Of a stretch of DNA of 64,000 nt, positions 1 through 10,165 are shown piece by piece. The DNA is from PGYR01 sp034670025. GTDB taxonomy: Bacteria; Bacteroidota; Ignavibacteria; Kapaibacteriales; UBA2268. The stretch lies in the NCBI GenBank assembly GCA_034670025.1, contig JAXMOE010000002.1, positions 124,001 to 188,000 on the forward strand, given 5' to 3'. The notes under the pieces were generated by a model, which was not told the origin of the DNA, did no database searches, and saw nothing but the letters and a program-made list of their open reading frames with translations. A program made the translations under genes and the position numbers. How positions within the stretch are numbered: the first letter of the stretch is position 1; each line of letters begins with the position of its first letter.

Positions 1-2
1 AG

Positions 3-953
3 TGGTCACAAGATAAATTTGCTCATAATTTGACAAGGTTTTATGGGACGAATTTACCCCCCAACTCATTCAAAGAAGTGCATTGTGGTAAAGATAGATT
101 CCTATTGATTGCAATTAGAGATAACAACCCTACTTACGAAAGTAGAGAAACTTCACACGGGCCAAGACAAGTTAATAGTAAGACTTTTGATAAAAAGCAG
201 CTCTATCGTTCTTGGACTGGTGGTGGTCACAGAGTCCACGCCACAGATACAGAGAAGGAATTTGACCACGATATGGCTTTGTTATTAGGGAAAAATTCTG
301 CATCGTTCAAAGATGAATATAAGGATAGAAAATGGGATGGTACATTTAAGCCCATAGCAAAAGACTTAGAGGGAAGCGGTGGGTGGAAGAACATACATCA
401 ACTGATATTTGCACTCAACAACACAGTGAACTATATTATAATGCGTAATTTTGAGAGTATCCCAGATGAATACACTATGAAGGAACACGGTGATATTGAC
501 TTACTTACTGACTCACCTCAAAATTTGCAATATATTCTGAATGCTGGAAAGGTATTCCCTGAAGACCACAGAGTACTGCACGTAACACTGATTAATAACG
601 AAAAGGTTTTGTTTGATATTCGGTTCGTTGGCGATGAGTATTATGAAAAGAAATGGGAAGAAAAATTACTCGAAGATAAGGTGATTGATTCGAATGGTTT
701 CTACAGACCAAACGATGAAGATTACTTTTATTCTTTGCTTTACCATGCAGCAATTCATAAGAAGTCAATCGCCAAAGATTATCAAGAGCGATTACCTGTA
801 CTCGGTCAAAAAATAGGTTTAAATCTTAGTAAAGATGTATTTACCGATAAGGAATTACTCAAAAAGTACATGTTTGAATATATGAATAAGCATGACTTTT
901 CGATTACCAAACCAATTGATATTTCAGTTTACTATAACAAAGAATACTTGTAA
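3..953 (+). CDS. Nucleotidyltransferase-like protein, 5' end outside window
   Basis: The reading frame is open from the first bases of the window, so the gene starts upstream. The TTG at 30 is inside the frame and has no special claim to be the start. The middle of the product carries a GDIDLL motif, the G-D-x-D pattern of nucleotidyltransferase-fold proteins that place metal-binding aspartates on a beta strand. A later segment (LFDIRFVGD) could supply another acidic residue. The C-terminal third is helical and hydrophilic, with a YHAAIHKKS segment. Substrate and partners cannot be read from the sequence. The stop lies 2 nt from the convergent mnmE stop. A role in surface polysaccharide decoration is possible given the nearby giant glycosyltransferase, but that is only context. 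Confidence 0.5.
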   Translation, partial: WSQDKFAHNLTRFYGTNLPPNSFKEVHCGKDRFLLIAIRDNNPTYESRETSHGPRQVNSKTFDKKQLYRSWTGGGHRVHATDTEKEFDHDMALLLGKNSASFKDEYKDRKWDGTFKPIAKDLEGSGGWKNIHQLIFALNNTVNYIIMRNFESIPDEYTMKEHGDIDLLTDSPQNLQYILNAGKVFPEDHRVLHVTLINNEKVLFDIRFVGDEYYEKKWEEKLLEDKVIDSNGFYRPNDEDYFYSLLYHAAIHKKSIAKDYQERLPVLGQKIGLNLSKDVFTDKELLKKYMFEYMNKHDFSITKPIDISVYYNKEYL

Positions 954-955
954 TT

Positions 956-2296
956 CTATTTCCCAATACAGAAGCCAGAGAAAATTTCAGCTAATACTTC
1001 TTCGTTCCATTGGTCGCCAGTTATCTCGCCGAGTGTGTTTGTGGCGTTTCTTATGTCTATGGATATAATCTCATTTTCCATATCCGAATCTATTGCGTCT
1101 ATTCCATTTTGAATTTCTGCCGCAGCTTTTCTTAGCAAATCAGCGTGGCGTTTGTTTATCAATACATCATTTATTCTGTCGGCGCTATTCTTAGCATTCT
1201 CTTTTATAACAGAAGTTATATGGTTTATTCCTTCACCATTTTTTGCTGATATATATATATTATTTGGGTGCTGCGATTCGACCAAATCAGATTTATTTTG
1301 AACCAACAAGAATTGCGAATTACTGTACTTCTCTTTGAGTGATTTGAATAAATCATTGGAGCTATCAGTACCATTGTTTGCATCGTTGAGCACAAGGACT
1401 AAGTTCGCTTGTTCCAACACAGACTCGACTAATTTTATACCTTCTATCTCTATTATGTCTTCGGTCTCACGCAGGCCAGCAGTGTCTATCAGCCGTACTT
1501 TTATGCCGCCGAGCAGAATATCTTCTTCGATATAATCGCGAGTTGTACCTTCTATTTCGCTGACTATTGCTCTGTTTTTTTGTAAGATTGAGTTGAATAG
1601 TGTCGATTTGCCAGAGTTAGGAAAGCCCACAACGGCAACCACATAGCCAGAACGTAGCACTTCGGAAGCTCTGTATTTGTCAGCCAATTCATTGCAATAA
1701 ACGAGTGATTCAGTAAGTCTTTGCCTTACTTCACTATTGTCAACTAATTCTATTTCTTCTTCGGAAAAATCGAGTTCAAGTTCCAAAAGTCCAGCAGTGC
1801 GAATCAGCTCTTTTCGTAGTTGTTTTAACCGCTGTGTGAATTGTCCGACTAACTGCCGTGCTGAAGTTAATGCACCAGCAACAGAGGTGGAATGGATAAT
1901 ATCAGCCACAGCTTCCACTTGTGTCAAATCTAATTTGCCGTTTAAGAATGCAGTTCGAGTAAATTCGCCTGGCTCTGGGTATTCTGCACCCGAATCGAGC
2001 AGGGCGTTCACAATTTGACCAGCAACTACATTCCCACCGTGGCAACCAAACTCAACAGTATTCTCGCCTGTGTAAGAGTTGGGAGCTCGGAAAACACTTG
2101 CTGTTACGGTGTCTATTAGTTCATCAGCAGATTGAAATTTGCCATAATGTATGGTGTGCGATTCCGCATTTTCTAAAGTTGTTTTCCCACTAAAGCACTT
2201 GTCCGCTATAATGAAGGCATTGTCGCCAGAAATACGAACTACGTTGAGTCCTGCTATCCCTGGTGCTGTTGCTAATGCGACTATTGTTCTTGACAT
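956..2296 (-). CDS. mnmE: tRNA uridine-5-carboxymethylaminomethyl modification GTPase MnmE
   Basis: MnmE works with MnmG in the cytoplasm to build the cmnm5 group on U34 of certain tRNAs. The 446-aa product has the usual family length and order. An N-terminal formyl-THF-binding domain starts TIVALATAPG. A helical domain follows, interrupted by a GTPase domain with the P-loop GFPNSGKS at about residues 224-231, a G3 motif DTAGLRETED and a G4 motif QNKSD. The protein ends in FCIGK, which contains the conserved C-x-GK cysteine needed for the modification chemistry. All hallmarks are intact. The gene is convergent with the partial gene before it and divergent from the glycosyltransferase at 2431, with about 135 bp between the two starts. 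No mnmG is visible in the window. Confidence 0.97.
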   Translation of the reverse strand: MSRTIVALATAPGIAGLNVVRISGDNAFIIADKCFSGKTTLENAESHTIHYGKFQSADELIDTVTASVFRAPNSYTGENTVEFGCHGGNVVAGQIVNALLDSGAEYPEPGEFTRTAFLNGKLDLTQVEAVADIIHSTSVAGALTSARQLVGQFTQRLKQLRKELIRTAGLLELELDFSEEEIELVDNSEVRQRLTESLVYCNELADKYRASEVLRSGYVVAVVGFPNSGKSTLFNSILQKNRAIVSEIEGTTRDYIEEDILLGGIKVRLIDTAGLRETEDIIEIEGIKLVESVLEQANLVLVLNDANNGTDSSNDLFKSLKEKYSNSQFLLVQNKSDLVESQHPNNIYISAKNGEGINHITSVIKENAKNSADRINDVLINKRHADLLRKAAAEIQNGIDAIDSDMENEIISIDIRNATNTLGEITGDQWNEEVLAEIFSGFCIGK

Positions 2297-2430
2297 AAGT
2301 ATTTATATTCTAATTCTGTTGTAATAATATTCAAATATAGCATTATAAAATTTAATATCGTAATAGTGCTGGTGGCACAATTTTTGAGTAAATTGTTTGA
2401 TTGTAATATATAATAAATTGTGAAAAAGAG

Positions 2431-5400
2431 ATGAGTGAAGACGTAAATCAAAATAGCAAGAATGATTCAGCAGTTTCAGCACAGGAAGCACATAGATTCC
2501 TACAAAAAACATTAGCCGGAATTTTAGAGAATGTAAAGAGCATAGACTCGGATATGACACTGCTTTTTTATCCTGATTTGTTGCAAAATATAATGACTGA
2601 AGGTTACCTTTTGGAAACTGACATCTTAATAAGTCAAAACTCAGTCGAAATAATAAAATCTAAATATGAAATCACTTCTCAGGCGAATGGTATTAAATAT
2701 ATAGGGCTCAATTCAGGTAAGTTGAATTACAGACTTAACCTTTTTACCAAAGAGAGTTTCCCAGAAAATGTGTCAGTTTACCTTACAGAAAGCGTTCAAC
2801 AAAGTGGGGACTTCAAAGCCATAAATAGAAAAGCAAGTGCAGATTTCGTTTTGTTCAAAATGTTGTATCATTACGGAGCTACTGATAATTCATTGAATAT
2901 GTTGTATAATCTATTCAATCCAGAAAAGAATGTAGTCTCTATTTCATCTAACCTGAATGACTATTCAAAATTATTTTCTGATAATGGTTTTAAAAGTATT
3001 GAATTAAATAAATATTTAACTGACAGATCATTTGAATACACATATCCATTAGCTAACTGTATAAGTTCAAGAATACTTTCAGTTTATTTTGGGAATTACT
3101 ATATCAGTAGGGTTTACAAATTAGAAGATGGGTATGTAAAGCAAGCTAATCATAATATTGCAGAGAATGAATATAATATTTTGAAACTTCTGACTAAATA
3201 TAGCAGTTTCCCTAATGTGAAAAACTTGCAACAGAAGGGTAATAGTCACTATTTCGACGTAGAAGCCATTGATGGAAATACAATTTCAGAAAATGAAAAC
3301 TTCCACCTGAATTTCTCAGAAAACGAAAAGAAAGAATTTGTAGGCGGATTACTCGACATATTAGAAATATTAGAAAAAGAAGGAATAGAACACCGAGACA
3401 TCAACATTAATAATATTATTGTAAGTGATAAAAAACCAGTTCTATTTGATTTCGGTTGGGCTAAGAAAAAAGGCGATGACGTATTTACACCAAATGGTCT
3501 CAATGGAGAAAGTTTAACTCCAAACGGTCAGCTGAGCGATGTTTATGCCGTTTCTAAAACATTGGAAGATATTAAATTTAGTGGCTTTGACGATTTGTTA
3601 AATGCAATGAAGTCTGATTGGAATAAGCCAATTTCAGAGTATCGTAAATACTTAGAACCAAAGTCAGAGTTCAGTAAAGATCTGCCTCAGCTTATAAAAA
3701 ACCTGAAGCAACACAATTACGAAGAAGCGTTAGCTATTTCAGAAAAGCTGATGGAGAACTTGCCTCGCAATACTATAAATAATTCTAACTTGCATTACTC
3801 AAAAGCACTTTGTTTATACAAGCTTGGCAGGTATGAGGAAGCCGAAGAAGCAATCTATGCGGAGGTAATTATTAACCCTGGATTTGCAGAAGCCCACGAA
3901 TTACGTGCAGCCATAGAAGACGCTATGGGTGGCGGCACTGATATGAGCTATGAACAAGCAAAACCAGAGCAGACTAACGAAAGTGCAGAAAAACAGGGTT
4001 ATGAAGTTACTATTATCATTCCTTGCTTCAACAAGGTGGAGCTAACCAAGCAATGCTTAGAATCTCTATTTGAACTAACTGATAGTAATAATAACTATGA
4101 AGTCCTTGTTGTTGACAATGCCTCGGAAGATGCAACGGAAGAGCTGTGTGTTCAATATTCGGAAGCACTACCTAACTTTAGATATATCAGAAATGAAGAG
4201 AATATGGGCTTCGCTATTGCTTGCAACCAAGGAATTGAAGACAGAAGAGGTAAACACGCATTACTATTAAATAATGACATAGTTGTTACCGAAGGGTGGT
4301 TAAGAGAAATGCTGACTACACTCAACAATGAAGACAAATGCGGTATAGTTGGCTCATGTCTCCTTTTTCCAGATTCTGAATTGATTCAACATTGCGGTGT
4401 TTATATGGGGCAACACCAGAAGGGTTTCGCATTCCCATTCCATTTCAACTTATATGCAAAACTTTCACAAACTCCAGAAGCAAAAGAGGTCAGAAAATTA
4501 AGAGCAGTAACTGGGGCTTGTTTCTTGATTGACGAGGCACTTATAAATGAATTGGGTGGCTTGGATGATGGGTATATTAACGGTTACGAAGATATTGATT
4601 ATTGTCTAATGGCTGAGCAAGCAGGTTGGGATATATACTATTGTGGCAAATCAATGCTTTATCATTATGAATCTATGTCTCAACACAGACATAAGTTTGA
4701 TGATGAAAACTTATTAAGATTTATTAGAAAATGGAAAGATAAAGTTGAAATAGAATTAGACTATAATAAGACAAGCATTGAAATGGCAGAGAACAACAGA
4801 AGGCACAAAGAAATAAACGATAGATTAGAGTACGATTATAAACAAGTTAGACGTGAGGTATTAGGCAAGAAGAAAGGGGAAATCGAGTTTTCAATTATTA
4901 TACCAGTGCATTCGGATACTGATTATACTATGAAATGTTTGCAATACATTATTAGTCAGACATATTTGCATAATATAGAAGTGATTATGATTGATAATGA
5001 TTCTGACCCACGTACCAAAAAACTATTGGCTAACCTCGGTGACTTTGCAAAAGTAATAGTCAACGATAAAAATGAGAGCTATTCCAAAGCTAACAACCAA
5101 GGTGCAGAGATTGCTACTGGTAAGTATCTTGTGTTTATGAACAATGATATAGAAACAAATACTGGTTGGATGGAATCGCTAGAAACAGCTTTTGACAATA
5201 ATCCAGATATTGCAATACAAGGAGCAAAACTCACTTACCCTGATAACAGAATACAACACGCAGGCATAGTATGGGGGCCAGTGCCAGAACTGAATAATCT
5301 TAATCTTCACTACCACGTTCACTTATTGAAAGAAGAAGATGACCCAGCTGTGAATATAGCCAAAGAGTTTCAGATGGTAACGGGTGCGCTTCTTACAATT

Positions 5401-8400
5401 AGAAGAGAGGTGTTCGAGGAAGTCGGTGGTTTTGATGAGAAGTATCACTTTGGTCACGAGGACTTGGACTTATGTATGAAGGTGCGAGACGCTGGTTATA
5501 AGGTATGGTTTAACCCACAAGTATCGGCCACTCACCACGAATCTATTACTAAAAAGACTGTTGGAATGGATAAGTTTGAACGTTATTTCAAAAATGAAGA
5601 TAGCTACGATAAAGCAAATCACGAATATTTCTTAAGTAAATGGCAGGACAAATTAGTGGTAGATTCAGTTACCCAGACTACAACAAAACAGCAAGATATA
5701 AATATAAATATTGATAGTGATAAAAAGCGAATCTTATTCACTATGTATGGTTGGAATGAAGTCGGTGGAGGTACTACTTTCCCTAAGTCAGTGGCTAAGG
5801 GCTTAGTGCTGAAAGGTTATGAGGTGTATGTGATATATGCAACTGGCAAACACCCACACAGTGACGAGCCGTACTTCGTGGAAGAGAGTAGTGATTCTGG
5901 TGTGAACTTGATTGGTATATACAACCGACCTGCAAAATTCTTGGACTACGAACGACCGGAAAGAGAAGTTAGAGATGATAAAATAGTAGAAATATATGAA
6001 GATTACTTAGAGAAAATTGACCCAGATATTGTCAATTTCCATAACTTCATTGGGCTATCATTCGGTATTGTAAAGCCTACTACTGACAGGGCAATCAAGA
6101 CAATATTCACTCCATATAACTATCACCCAATCGACCCAAAGCTATATATGTTTACAGATGATTTGCAGAAGTGGGGTAACACAGAGTTTTTCACTTATAG
6201 CGATGTGCCAGATATTGACAGAAAGCACGATTTGTATGAAGAGCGAATCAATGTGGCAAGAGATAGCGTGAATGCCTGCGATATGGTGCTTGCTGTGTCC
6301 GACAGGCAGAAAGAGATATACGAAGAGTTCGGCGTTTATAAGGAAATAATATACAAAGTGAATCAAATCCACGACAATTTGGATGTAATTACCAAGCGTG
6401 AAAGTAGAGGCGTGAACACTCCAATCAAGATTGGTTTTATTGGTGCGGTTATTCCACAAAAAGGAATCCAGTCGCTAATAGCAGCTTGTTCTCAAATTGA
6501 TAGACAAGATTTGGAACTACATATCTATGGCTATTGTGATGAGGAATATAGAGAAATATTACAAAGCGTCAGGACTGAGTGTGAGGTTGTGTTCCACGGA
6601 GCTTATGATAAGAACCAACTCAATGATATTGCCAACAAGTTAGACCTAATGGTAGTGCCGAGTATATGGGAAGACTGTGCACCATTTGTTGTGCAAGAAT
6701 CACTCGCTATGGGGCTGCCAGTTATTGGTTCTGATTTAGGCGGAATTTCTGACTTCGTTGAAGATGGGTACAATGGCATAATCTATGATCATTCCAATAG
6801 CATAGAGCTGAGGGATATCCTGTTAGATATGATAAAGAACCCAGATTTATTGAATGAGCTGCAAGCCAACGCAAGTGTCCCAGTATCGTTCAATGATTAT
6901 TTGACTCAGCTGACAGCTATATATGAGAAGCTAATGAGCAATGCTCCACTAAAAAGAGAAGAAATAGAGTTTGATTTTAAATCAATGCTAAAGGGAATCG
7001 AATTGAAAGATGAATTAGAAGAAGAAGCATCTGCAGGTGCTAAGCGAATGGTTATCAATCTGAATGGTTACAGCTCGGCTGGAACTAAGAATTTGTATAA
7101 TAAGAATGCAGAGCAATCACTATTCAATAAGGACACTCAGAAGATTGATTTAGATGACTCGTCATTGCAATCGCTTGTGCTTGAGAATGTATTAGAATAC
7201 TTAGAAACAGATGAAGTTGCTAAGCTGCTCAAGGAGTCGAGACGTGCGCTGTCTGGGAATGGCAAGTTAGAGATTAGTGTCTTAGATGTAGCTACAATTT
7301 CTAGTAGCTTATCGACTGGTGATATTTCGCTAAATGATTATAATAATATGATGTTTGGAGCGGCGAACCATAGAATTAAAAACTCGTTTGATTCTGCTTC
7401 TCTTAATGCATTGCTAAAAGCCAATAAGTTCGAGAATATTGAGATAAAGAAGACTAAGGATAATTCTACTGCAATTGGCAAACCGTTAGTAACTGGTGTC
7501 GGAACAAAGCCAAGTTCTTGCGTTGAGCAATCAGCTAATGGTTATACTTATTCAAAAGATTACAGACCACAGCTCAATATAGTATGGGAAGGAACGCAAT
7601 TTGTGCATCATTCACTCGCATTGATAAACAGGGAACAGTGCTCTAATATTATCGATGCCGAAGTGGCTGACCTGACAATAGTACCTTATGAGCCAGAGAA
7701 GTTCAACCCTAAAGGAAATGACAAGTACGAAAAGCTCTACTGGCACGACATTAGAGTAAAAGAGATAGACAAAGAGAAAGAAAAGCTGCCTTATGTTTGG
7801 ATTAGACATCAGTGGCCTCCGAAAAATGAGCCGCCAAAAGGTGCCAAATGGATAATAAATCAGCCATGGGAATTTTCAGCTCTGACTACAGATTTAAAAG
7901 ATGCTTTCCAAAATGCTGATGAGATTTGGACTCCGACTAATTGGTGTAGGAATGTTTATATCAACTCTGGAATTGAGCCAGACAAGGTGCAAGTAATACC
8001 AAATGGGATTGACCCAAGTTTGTTCACTCCCAAAGGTAAGCACTATCCACTGAAATCGAATAAAAAAGTGAAGCTTCTATTCGTAGGCGGAACGATTTAC
8101 AGAAAAGGGATTGATGTATTGTTAGACTCTTATGTAAGTACATTCACTAAGCACGATGATGTGTGTTTAGTAATAAAAGACATGGGTGGTGACACATTCT
8201 ACAAGGGGCAAACAGCCAAAGAGTATATCAATAAATTGAAATTGATTAATGACACCCCAGCGATAGAATACATAGACGAAATGCTTCCAGAAGAAGACAT
8301 AGCTGCACTTTACAGAGCTTGTGATGTTTTCGTCTCGCCTTACAGAGGTGAAGGGTTCTCTCTGCCAACACTCGAAGCAATGGCTTGTGGGTTACCAGTT

Positions 8401-9324
8401 ATCGTGACTGACGGCGGTGCTACAGATGATTTCGTTGATGAAAATGTTGGCTGGAAAGTAAAAGCCGAGCCAAAATCTATCGGTACTTCTATGGGAGATA
8501 GAAAATTTGTTCAAGAGGCGTTTTTGCTTGAGCCAGATCAAGATGACCTCAGTGCTAAGCTCCGAAATGCTTACGATAGTTCGACTTCGTTGATTAGCGT
8601 GGGTCTGATTGCATCGCACAGAGCGAGGACGATTTTCACTTGGAGAAACGCTACAATTAAGACGTTGAAGAGATTGGACTACCTATACGATACGGAAATG
8701 GCAACTCCTGCAATGCTGAAATTAGAGAAGTTGGAAGACGATTACATCTTACTCGGAGAAGCGGAGACAGCATTCAATAATTTCGATTATGACACAGCAA
8801 TTCAGCTTTACAAACAGGTGGTTGAATCTGGCAATCTTGATGACGAGTACGAAGCTTTGGCACTGAAAGAGACTGTGCTGATTATGCTAAACACAGGTAA
8901 CTATGATTTGGCTGAGCAATTCTTAGAAAGCTTCAACCCAGACGATGTTGACTACCAATACTTATCAGCTAAGACCAAGGCTTACAAGGGTAACTTAGAA
9001 GATTGCTTAGATGAGATGATAAACATAATGAACAACTGGCAAAAGATAAAGCACGATAGCCAAATCAGTCTAACTCTTGATCATGTACTATCATTCGTTG
9101 GTGAGATAATGAGTGCGATGGGCGATGATGAATCTGCTCTGAAGGTCTATCAAGCATCACTCGAAATAAACAAGCATAATATAGACTCACTATTCGGCAT
9201 TGGCGAAATAATGATTCGCAGTGAGCAATACGATTTGGGTAAGGAATACTTACAGCAAGTGATTGCTATTTACCCTGACCACCAAGATGCTATTGAGCTT
9301 TTGAATAGCTTGGAAGAGGTGTAG
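2431..9324 (+). CDS. Giant multidomain glycosyltransferase (kinase-like, GT2, GT2, GT4, methyltransferase-like, GT4, TPR)
   Basis: This 2297-aa protein appears to combine several polysaccharide-assembly activities. Domains in order: an N-terminal region of unknown fold (1-230); a kinase-like domain (about 235-400) with HRDININN at 321 and DFG at 340, closer to LPS-kinase/RIO/APH-type folds than to classical Ser/Thr kinases; a TPR-like stretch (430-500); a GT2 domain from about 524 (VDNASED, LLNNDIVV); a second GT2 from about 817 (IDNDSD, FMNNDIE); a GT4 from about 1099 with the donor-site segment ESLAMGLPVIGSD; a methyltransferase-like segment (1540-1690) that lacks an obvious glycine-rich SAM motif; a second GT4 (about 1714-2080) with GEGFSLPTLEAMACG; and C-terminal TPRs. 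It has no signal peptide or membrane segment, so it is probably cytoplasmic and may build O-antigen, capsule or glycoprotein glycan. Sugar specificity cannot be predicted. Confidence 0.88.
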   Translation: MSEDVNQNSKNDSAVSAQEAHRFLQKTLAGILENVKSIDSDMTLLFYPDLLQNIMTEGYLLETDILISQNSVEIIKSKYEITSQANGIKYIGLNSGKLNYRLNLFTKESFPENVSVYLTESVQQSGDFKAINRKASADFVLFKMLYHYGATDNSLNMLYNLFNPEKNVVSISSNLNDYSKLFSDNGFKSIELNKYLTDRSFEYTYPLANCISSRILSVYFGNYYISRVYKLEDGYVKQANHNIAENEYNILKLLTKYSSFPNVKNLQQKGNSHYFDVEAIDGNTISENENFHLNFSENEKKEFVGGLLDILEILEKEGIEHRDININNIIVSDKKPVLFDFGWAKKKGDDVFTPNGLNGESLTPNGQLSDVYAVSKTLEDIKFSGFDDLLNAMKSDWNKPISEYRKYLEPKSEFSKDLPQLIKNLKQHNYEEALAISEKLMENLPRNTINNSNLHYSKALCLYKLGRYEEAEEAIYAEVIINPGFAEAHELRAAIEDAMGGGTDMSYEQAKPEQTNESAEKQGYEVTIIIPCFNKVELTKQCLESLFELTDSNNNYEVLVVDNASEDATEELCVQYSEALPNFRYIRNEENMGFAIACNQGIEDRRGKHALLLNNDIVVTEGWLREMLTTLNNEDKCGIVGSCLLFPDSELIQHCGVYMGQHQKGFAFPFHFNLYAKLSQTPEAKEVRKLRAVTGACFLIDEALINELGGLDDGYINGYEDIDYCLMAEQAGWDIYYCGKSMLYHYESMSQHRHKFDDENLLRFIRKWKDKVEIELDYNKTSIEMAENNRRHKEINDRLEYDYKQVRREVLGKKKGEIEFSIIIPVHSDTDYTMKCLQYIISQTYLHNIEVIMIDNDSDPRTKKLLANLGDFAKVIVNDKNESYSKANNQGAEIATGKYLVFMNNDIETNTGWMESLETAFDNNPDIAIQGAKLTYPDNRIQHAGIVWGPVPELNNLNLHYHVHLLKEEDDPAVNIAKEFQMVTGALLTIRREVFEEVGGFDEKYHFGHEDLDLCMKVRDAGYKVWFNPQVSATHHESITKKTVGMDKFERYFKNEDSYDKANHEYFLSKWQDKLVVDSVTQTTTKQQDININIDSDKKRILFTMYGWNEVGGGTTFPKSVAKGLVLKGYEVYVIYATGKHPHSDEPYFVEESSDSGVNLIGIYNRPAKFLDYERPEREVRDDKIVEIYEDYLEKIDPDIVNFHNFIGLSFGIVKPTTDRAIKTIFTPYNYHPIDPKLYMFTDDLQKWGNTEFFTYSDVPDIDRKHDLYEERINVARDSVNACDMVLAVSDRQKEIYEEFGVYKEIIYKVNQIHDNLDVITKRESRGVNTPIKIGFIGAVIPQKGIQSLIAACSQIDRQDLELHIYGYCDEEYREILQSVRTECEVVFHGAYDKNQLNDIANKLDLMVVPSIWEDCAPFVVQESLAMGLPVIGSDLGGISDFVEDGYNGIIYDHSNSIELRDILLDMIKNPDLLNELQANASVPVSFNDYLTQLTAIYEKLMSNAPLKREEIEFDFKSMLKGIELKDELEEEASAGAKRMVINLNGYSSAGTKNLYNKNAEQSLFNKDTQKIDLDDSSLQSLVLENVLEYLETDEVAKLLKESRRALSGNGKLEISVLDVATISSSLSTGDISLNDYNNMMFGAANHRIKNSFDSASLNALLKANKFENIEIKKTKDNSTAIGKPLVTGVGTKPSSCVEQSANGYTYSKDYRPQLNIVWEGTQFVHHSLALINREQCSNIIDAEVADLTIVPYEPEKFNPKGNDKYEKLYWHDIRVKEIDKEKEKLPYVWIRHQWPPKNEPPKGAKWIINQPWEFSALTTDLKDAFQNADEIWTPTNWCRNVYINSGIEPDKVQVIPNGIDPSLFTPKGKHYPLKSNKKVKLLFVGGTIYRKGIDVLLDSYVSTFTKHDDVCLVIKDMGGDTFYKGQTAKEYINKLKLINDTPAIEYIDEMLPEEDIAALYRACDVFVSPYRGEGFSLPTLEAMACGLPVIVTDGGATDDFVDENVGWKVKAEPKSIGTSMGDRKFVQEAFLLEPDQDDLSAKLRNAYDSSTSLISVGLIASHRARTIFTWRNATIKTLKRLDYLYDTEMATPAMLKLEKLEDDYILLGEAETAFNNFDYDTAIQLYKQVVESGNLDDEYEALALKETVLIMLNTGNYDLAEQFLESFNPDDVDYQYLSAKTKAYKGNLEDCLDEMINIMNNWQKIKHDSQISLTLDHVLSFVGEIMSAMGDDESALKVYQASLEINKHNIDSLFGIGEIMIRSEQYDLGKEYLQQVIAIYPDHQDAIELLNSLEEV

Positions 9325-9350
9325 GTAGTAGTAGATAAATGTAAAAAAAT

Positions 9351-9537
9351 AGTCATACTGAACAAAGTGCCTGTGCTGAGCGATGCCGAAGTAAAGAATC
9401 CATGTTTATAATTAAAATAGAGCTTAAATAAAACATTAACAATTTTAATTAGTTCGAGATGGACTCTTCGACTACTCTGTAGTCTCAGAGTGACGGTGAT
9501 TGTCATTCAGAGGGTACTGTAGCAACCGAAGTATCTA
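9351..9537. repeat. Cluster of short dispersed-type palindromic repeats
   Basis: Three related copies of a short element lie between the giant glycosyltransferase and the next gene. One runs forward at 9351-9403 (AGTCATACTGAAC to AAGAATCCAT), one is inverted at about 9455-9495 (reads CGTCACTCTGAGAC to AGAGTCCATC on the minus strand), and one runs forward at 9502-9537 (GTCATTCAGAGG to GAAGTATCT). They resemble the intergenic family built on GTCATTCTGAG...GAAGAATCT that is dispersed in many Bacteroidota/Chlorobiota genomes. They can form cruciform or RNA hairpin structures. The resemblance is from memory and needs a genome-wide search. Confidence 0.5.
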
Positions 9538-9857
9538 TGTGTGCAATTGCAATTTAGTGATTACTCAATAAAAAACTAATACATCTTACAAATTAGAATT
9601 TGAAATTTATTCACTGTTTTGCCTCACAAATCTTTCCATATTTCCATCACCCCTCCAATGCTACATCAGCTCTATCACCACGCTTCAGGTAGTAGATAAC
9701 TAAAGCTGTGACTGCTATGTTGGTGGCAATGATGGCAAAGACTGTTAATTGTGGTAGGTAGTCACCTTCTAATATTATTAATGGTGCCATAGCACCCGAA
9801 GAACCCATGTTTATAATTGCAATTTAAAGATTACTTAATAGAAAACTAATACATCAT
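9521..9857. repeat. Segmental duplication, copy next to pseudogene fragment
   Basis: Two repeat blocks are interleaved here. A block of about 65 bp (AGCAACCGAAG... to AACTAATACATC) at 9521-9585 recurs diverged at 9791-9855. A second block of about 212 bp at 9579-9790 recurs at 10558-10772, where it overlaps the true 3' end of the membrane-protein gene. The arrangement suggests a partial tandem duplication followed by insertion or retention of the two small genes between the copies. Confidence 0.65.
9647..9790 (-). pseudogene. Fragment duplicating the C-terminus of the 254-aa membrane protein
   Basis: Read on the minus strand, this stretch encodes 47 residues from MAPLIILEGDYL to a stop after DVALEG. 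It matches the last 47 residues of the gene at 10629-11393 with one change (Thr to Ala). At the DNA level I count about twelve differences, nearly all synonymous. The similarity continues past the stop codon into flanking DNA. This looks like the remnant of a once functional paralogue that diverged under selection and then lost its 5' part. A short expressed protein starting at the ATG is possible but less likely. Confidence 0.7.
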
Positions 9858-10143
9858 CAATTACAGAACCTTGGCTACTTTCAATGTAAGAATACTTTCC
9901 TATAATTTCATTCTCAATATATAATCCTATAGTTGTTTCTATTGTAAAGTTCTTGACTTCAACAAAATCAAATTTAAACTGTACTGAGCAATTTCTTAAT
10001 TCAACATCTTCCAAAGGTGTCTTTAATTCTTCCAGTAAATAATCATTATTTTTATATAAGATACAAGAGTTGAAGTTTTTCTTAGCTTTTTTATACATTT
10101 GTAATAAAAAATCTTCATCTAAATCAGCATGAAATAAGTCCAT
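9835..10143 (-). CDS. Hypothetical protein, 102 aa
   Basis: The product is a small soluble protein, acidic at its N-terminus (MDLFHADLDEDFL), with alternating charged and hydrophobic residues and a beta-rich second half. No signal peptide or membrane segment is visible. I do not recognise a family. It lies between two copies of a duplicated segment and just before a small membrane-protein gene on the same strand, 72 bp away. The size, strand and placement recall accessory toxin/immunity-like or orphan genes, but nothing in the sequence proves such a role. Coding status is likely because the frame is clean and the upstream gene is co-oriented. Confidence 0.5.
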   Translation of the reverse strand: MDLFHADLDEDFLLQMYKKAKKNFNSCILYKNNDYLLEELKTPLEDVELRNCSVQFKFDFVEVKNFTIETTIGLYIENEIIGKYSYIESSQGSVIDDVLVFY

Positions 10144-10165
10144 ATTATTAGCACCTCATAGTTTT

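Noticed and set aside
2303..2560. 85-aa minus-strand frame between mnmE and the giant glycosyltransferase
   Set aside because: It overlaps the start of the well-supported 2297-aa gene and has no recognisable features.
9270..9506. 78-aa minus-strand frame
   Set aside because: It is composed of the dispersed palindromic repeats and the antisense of the glycosyltransferase end.
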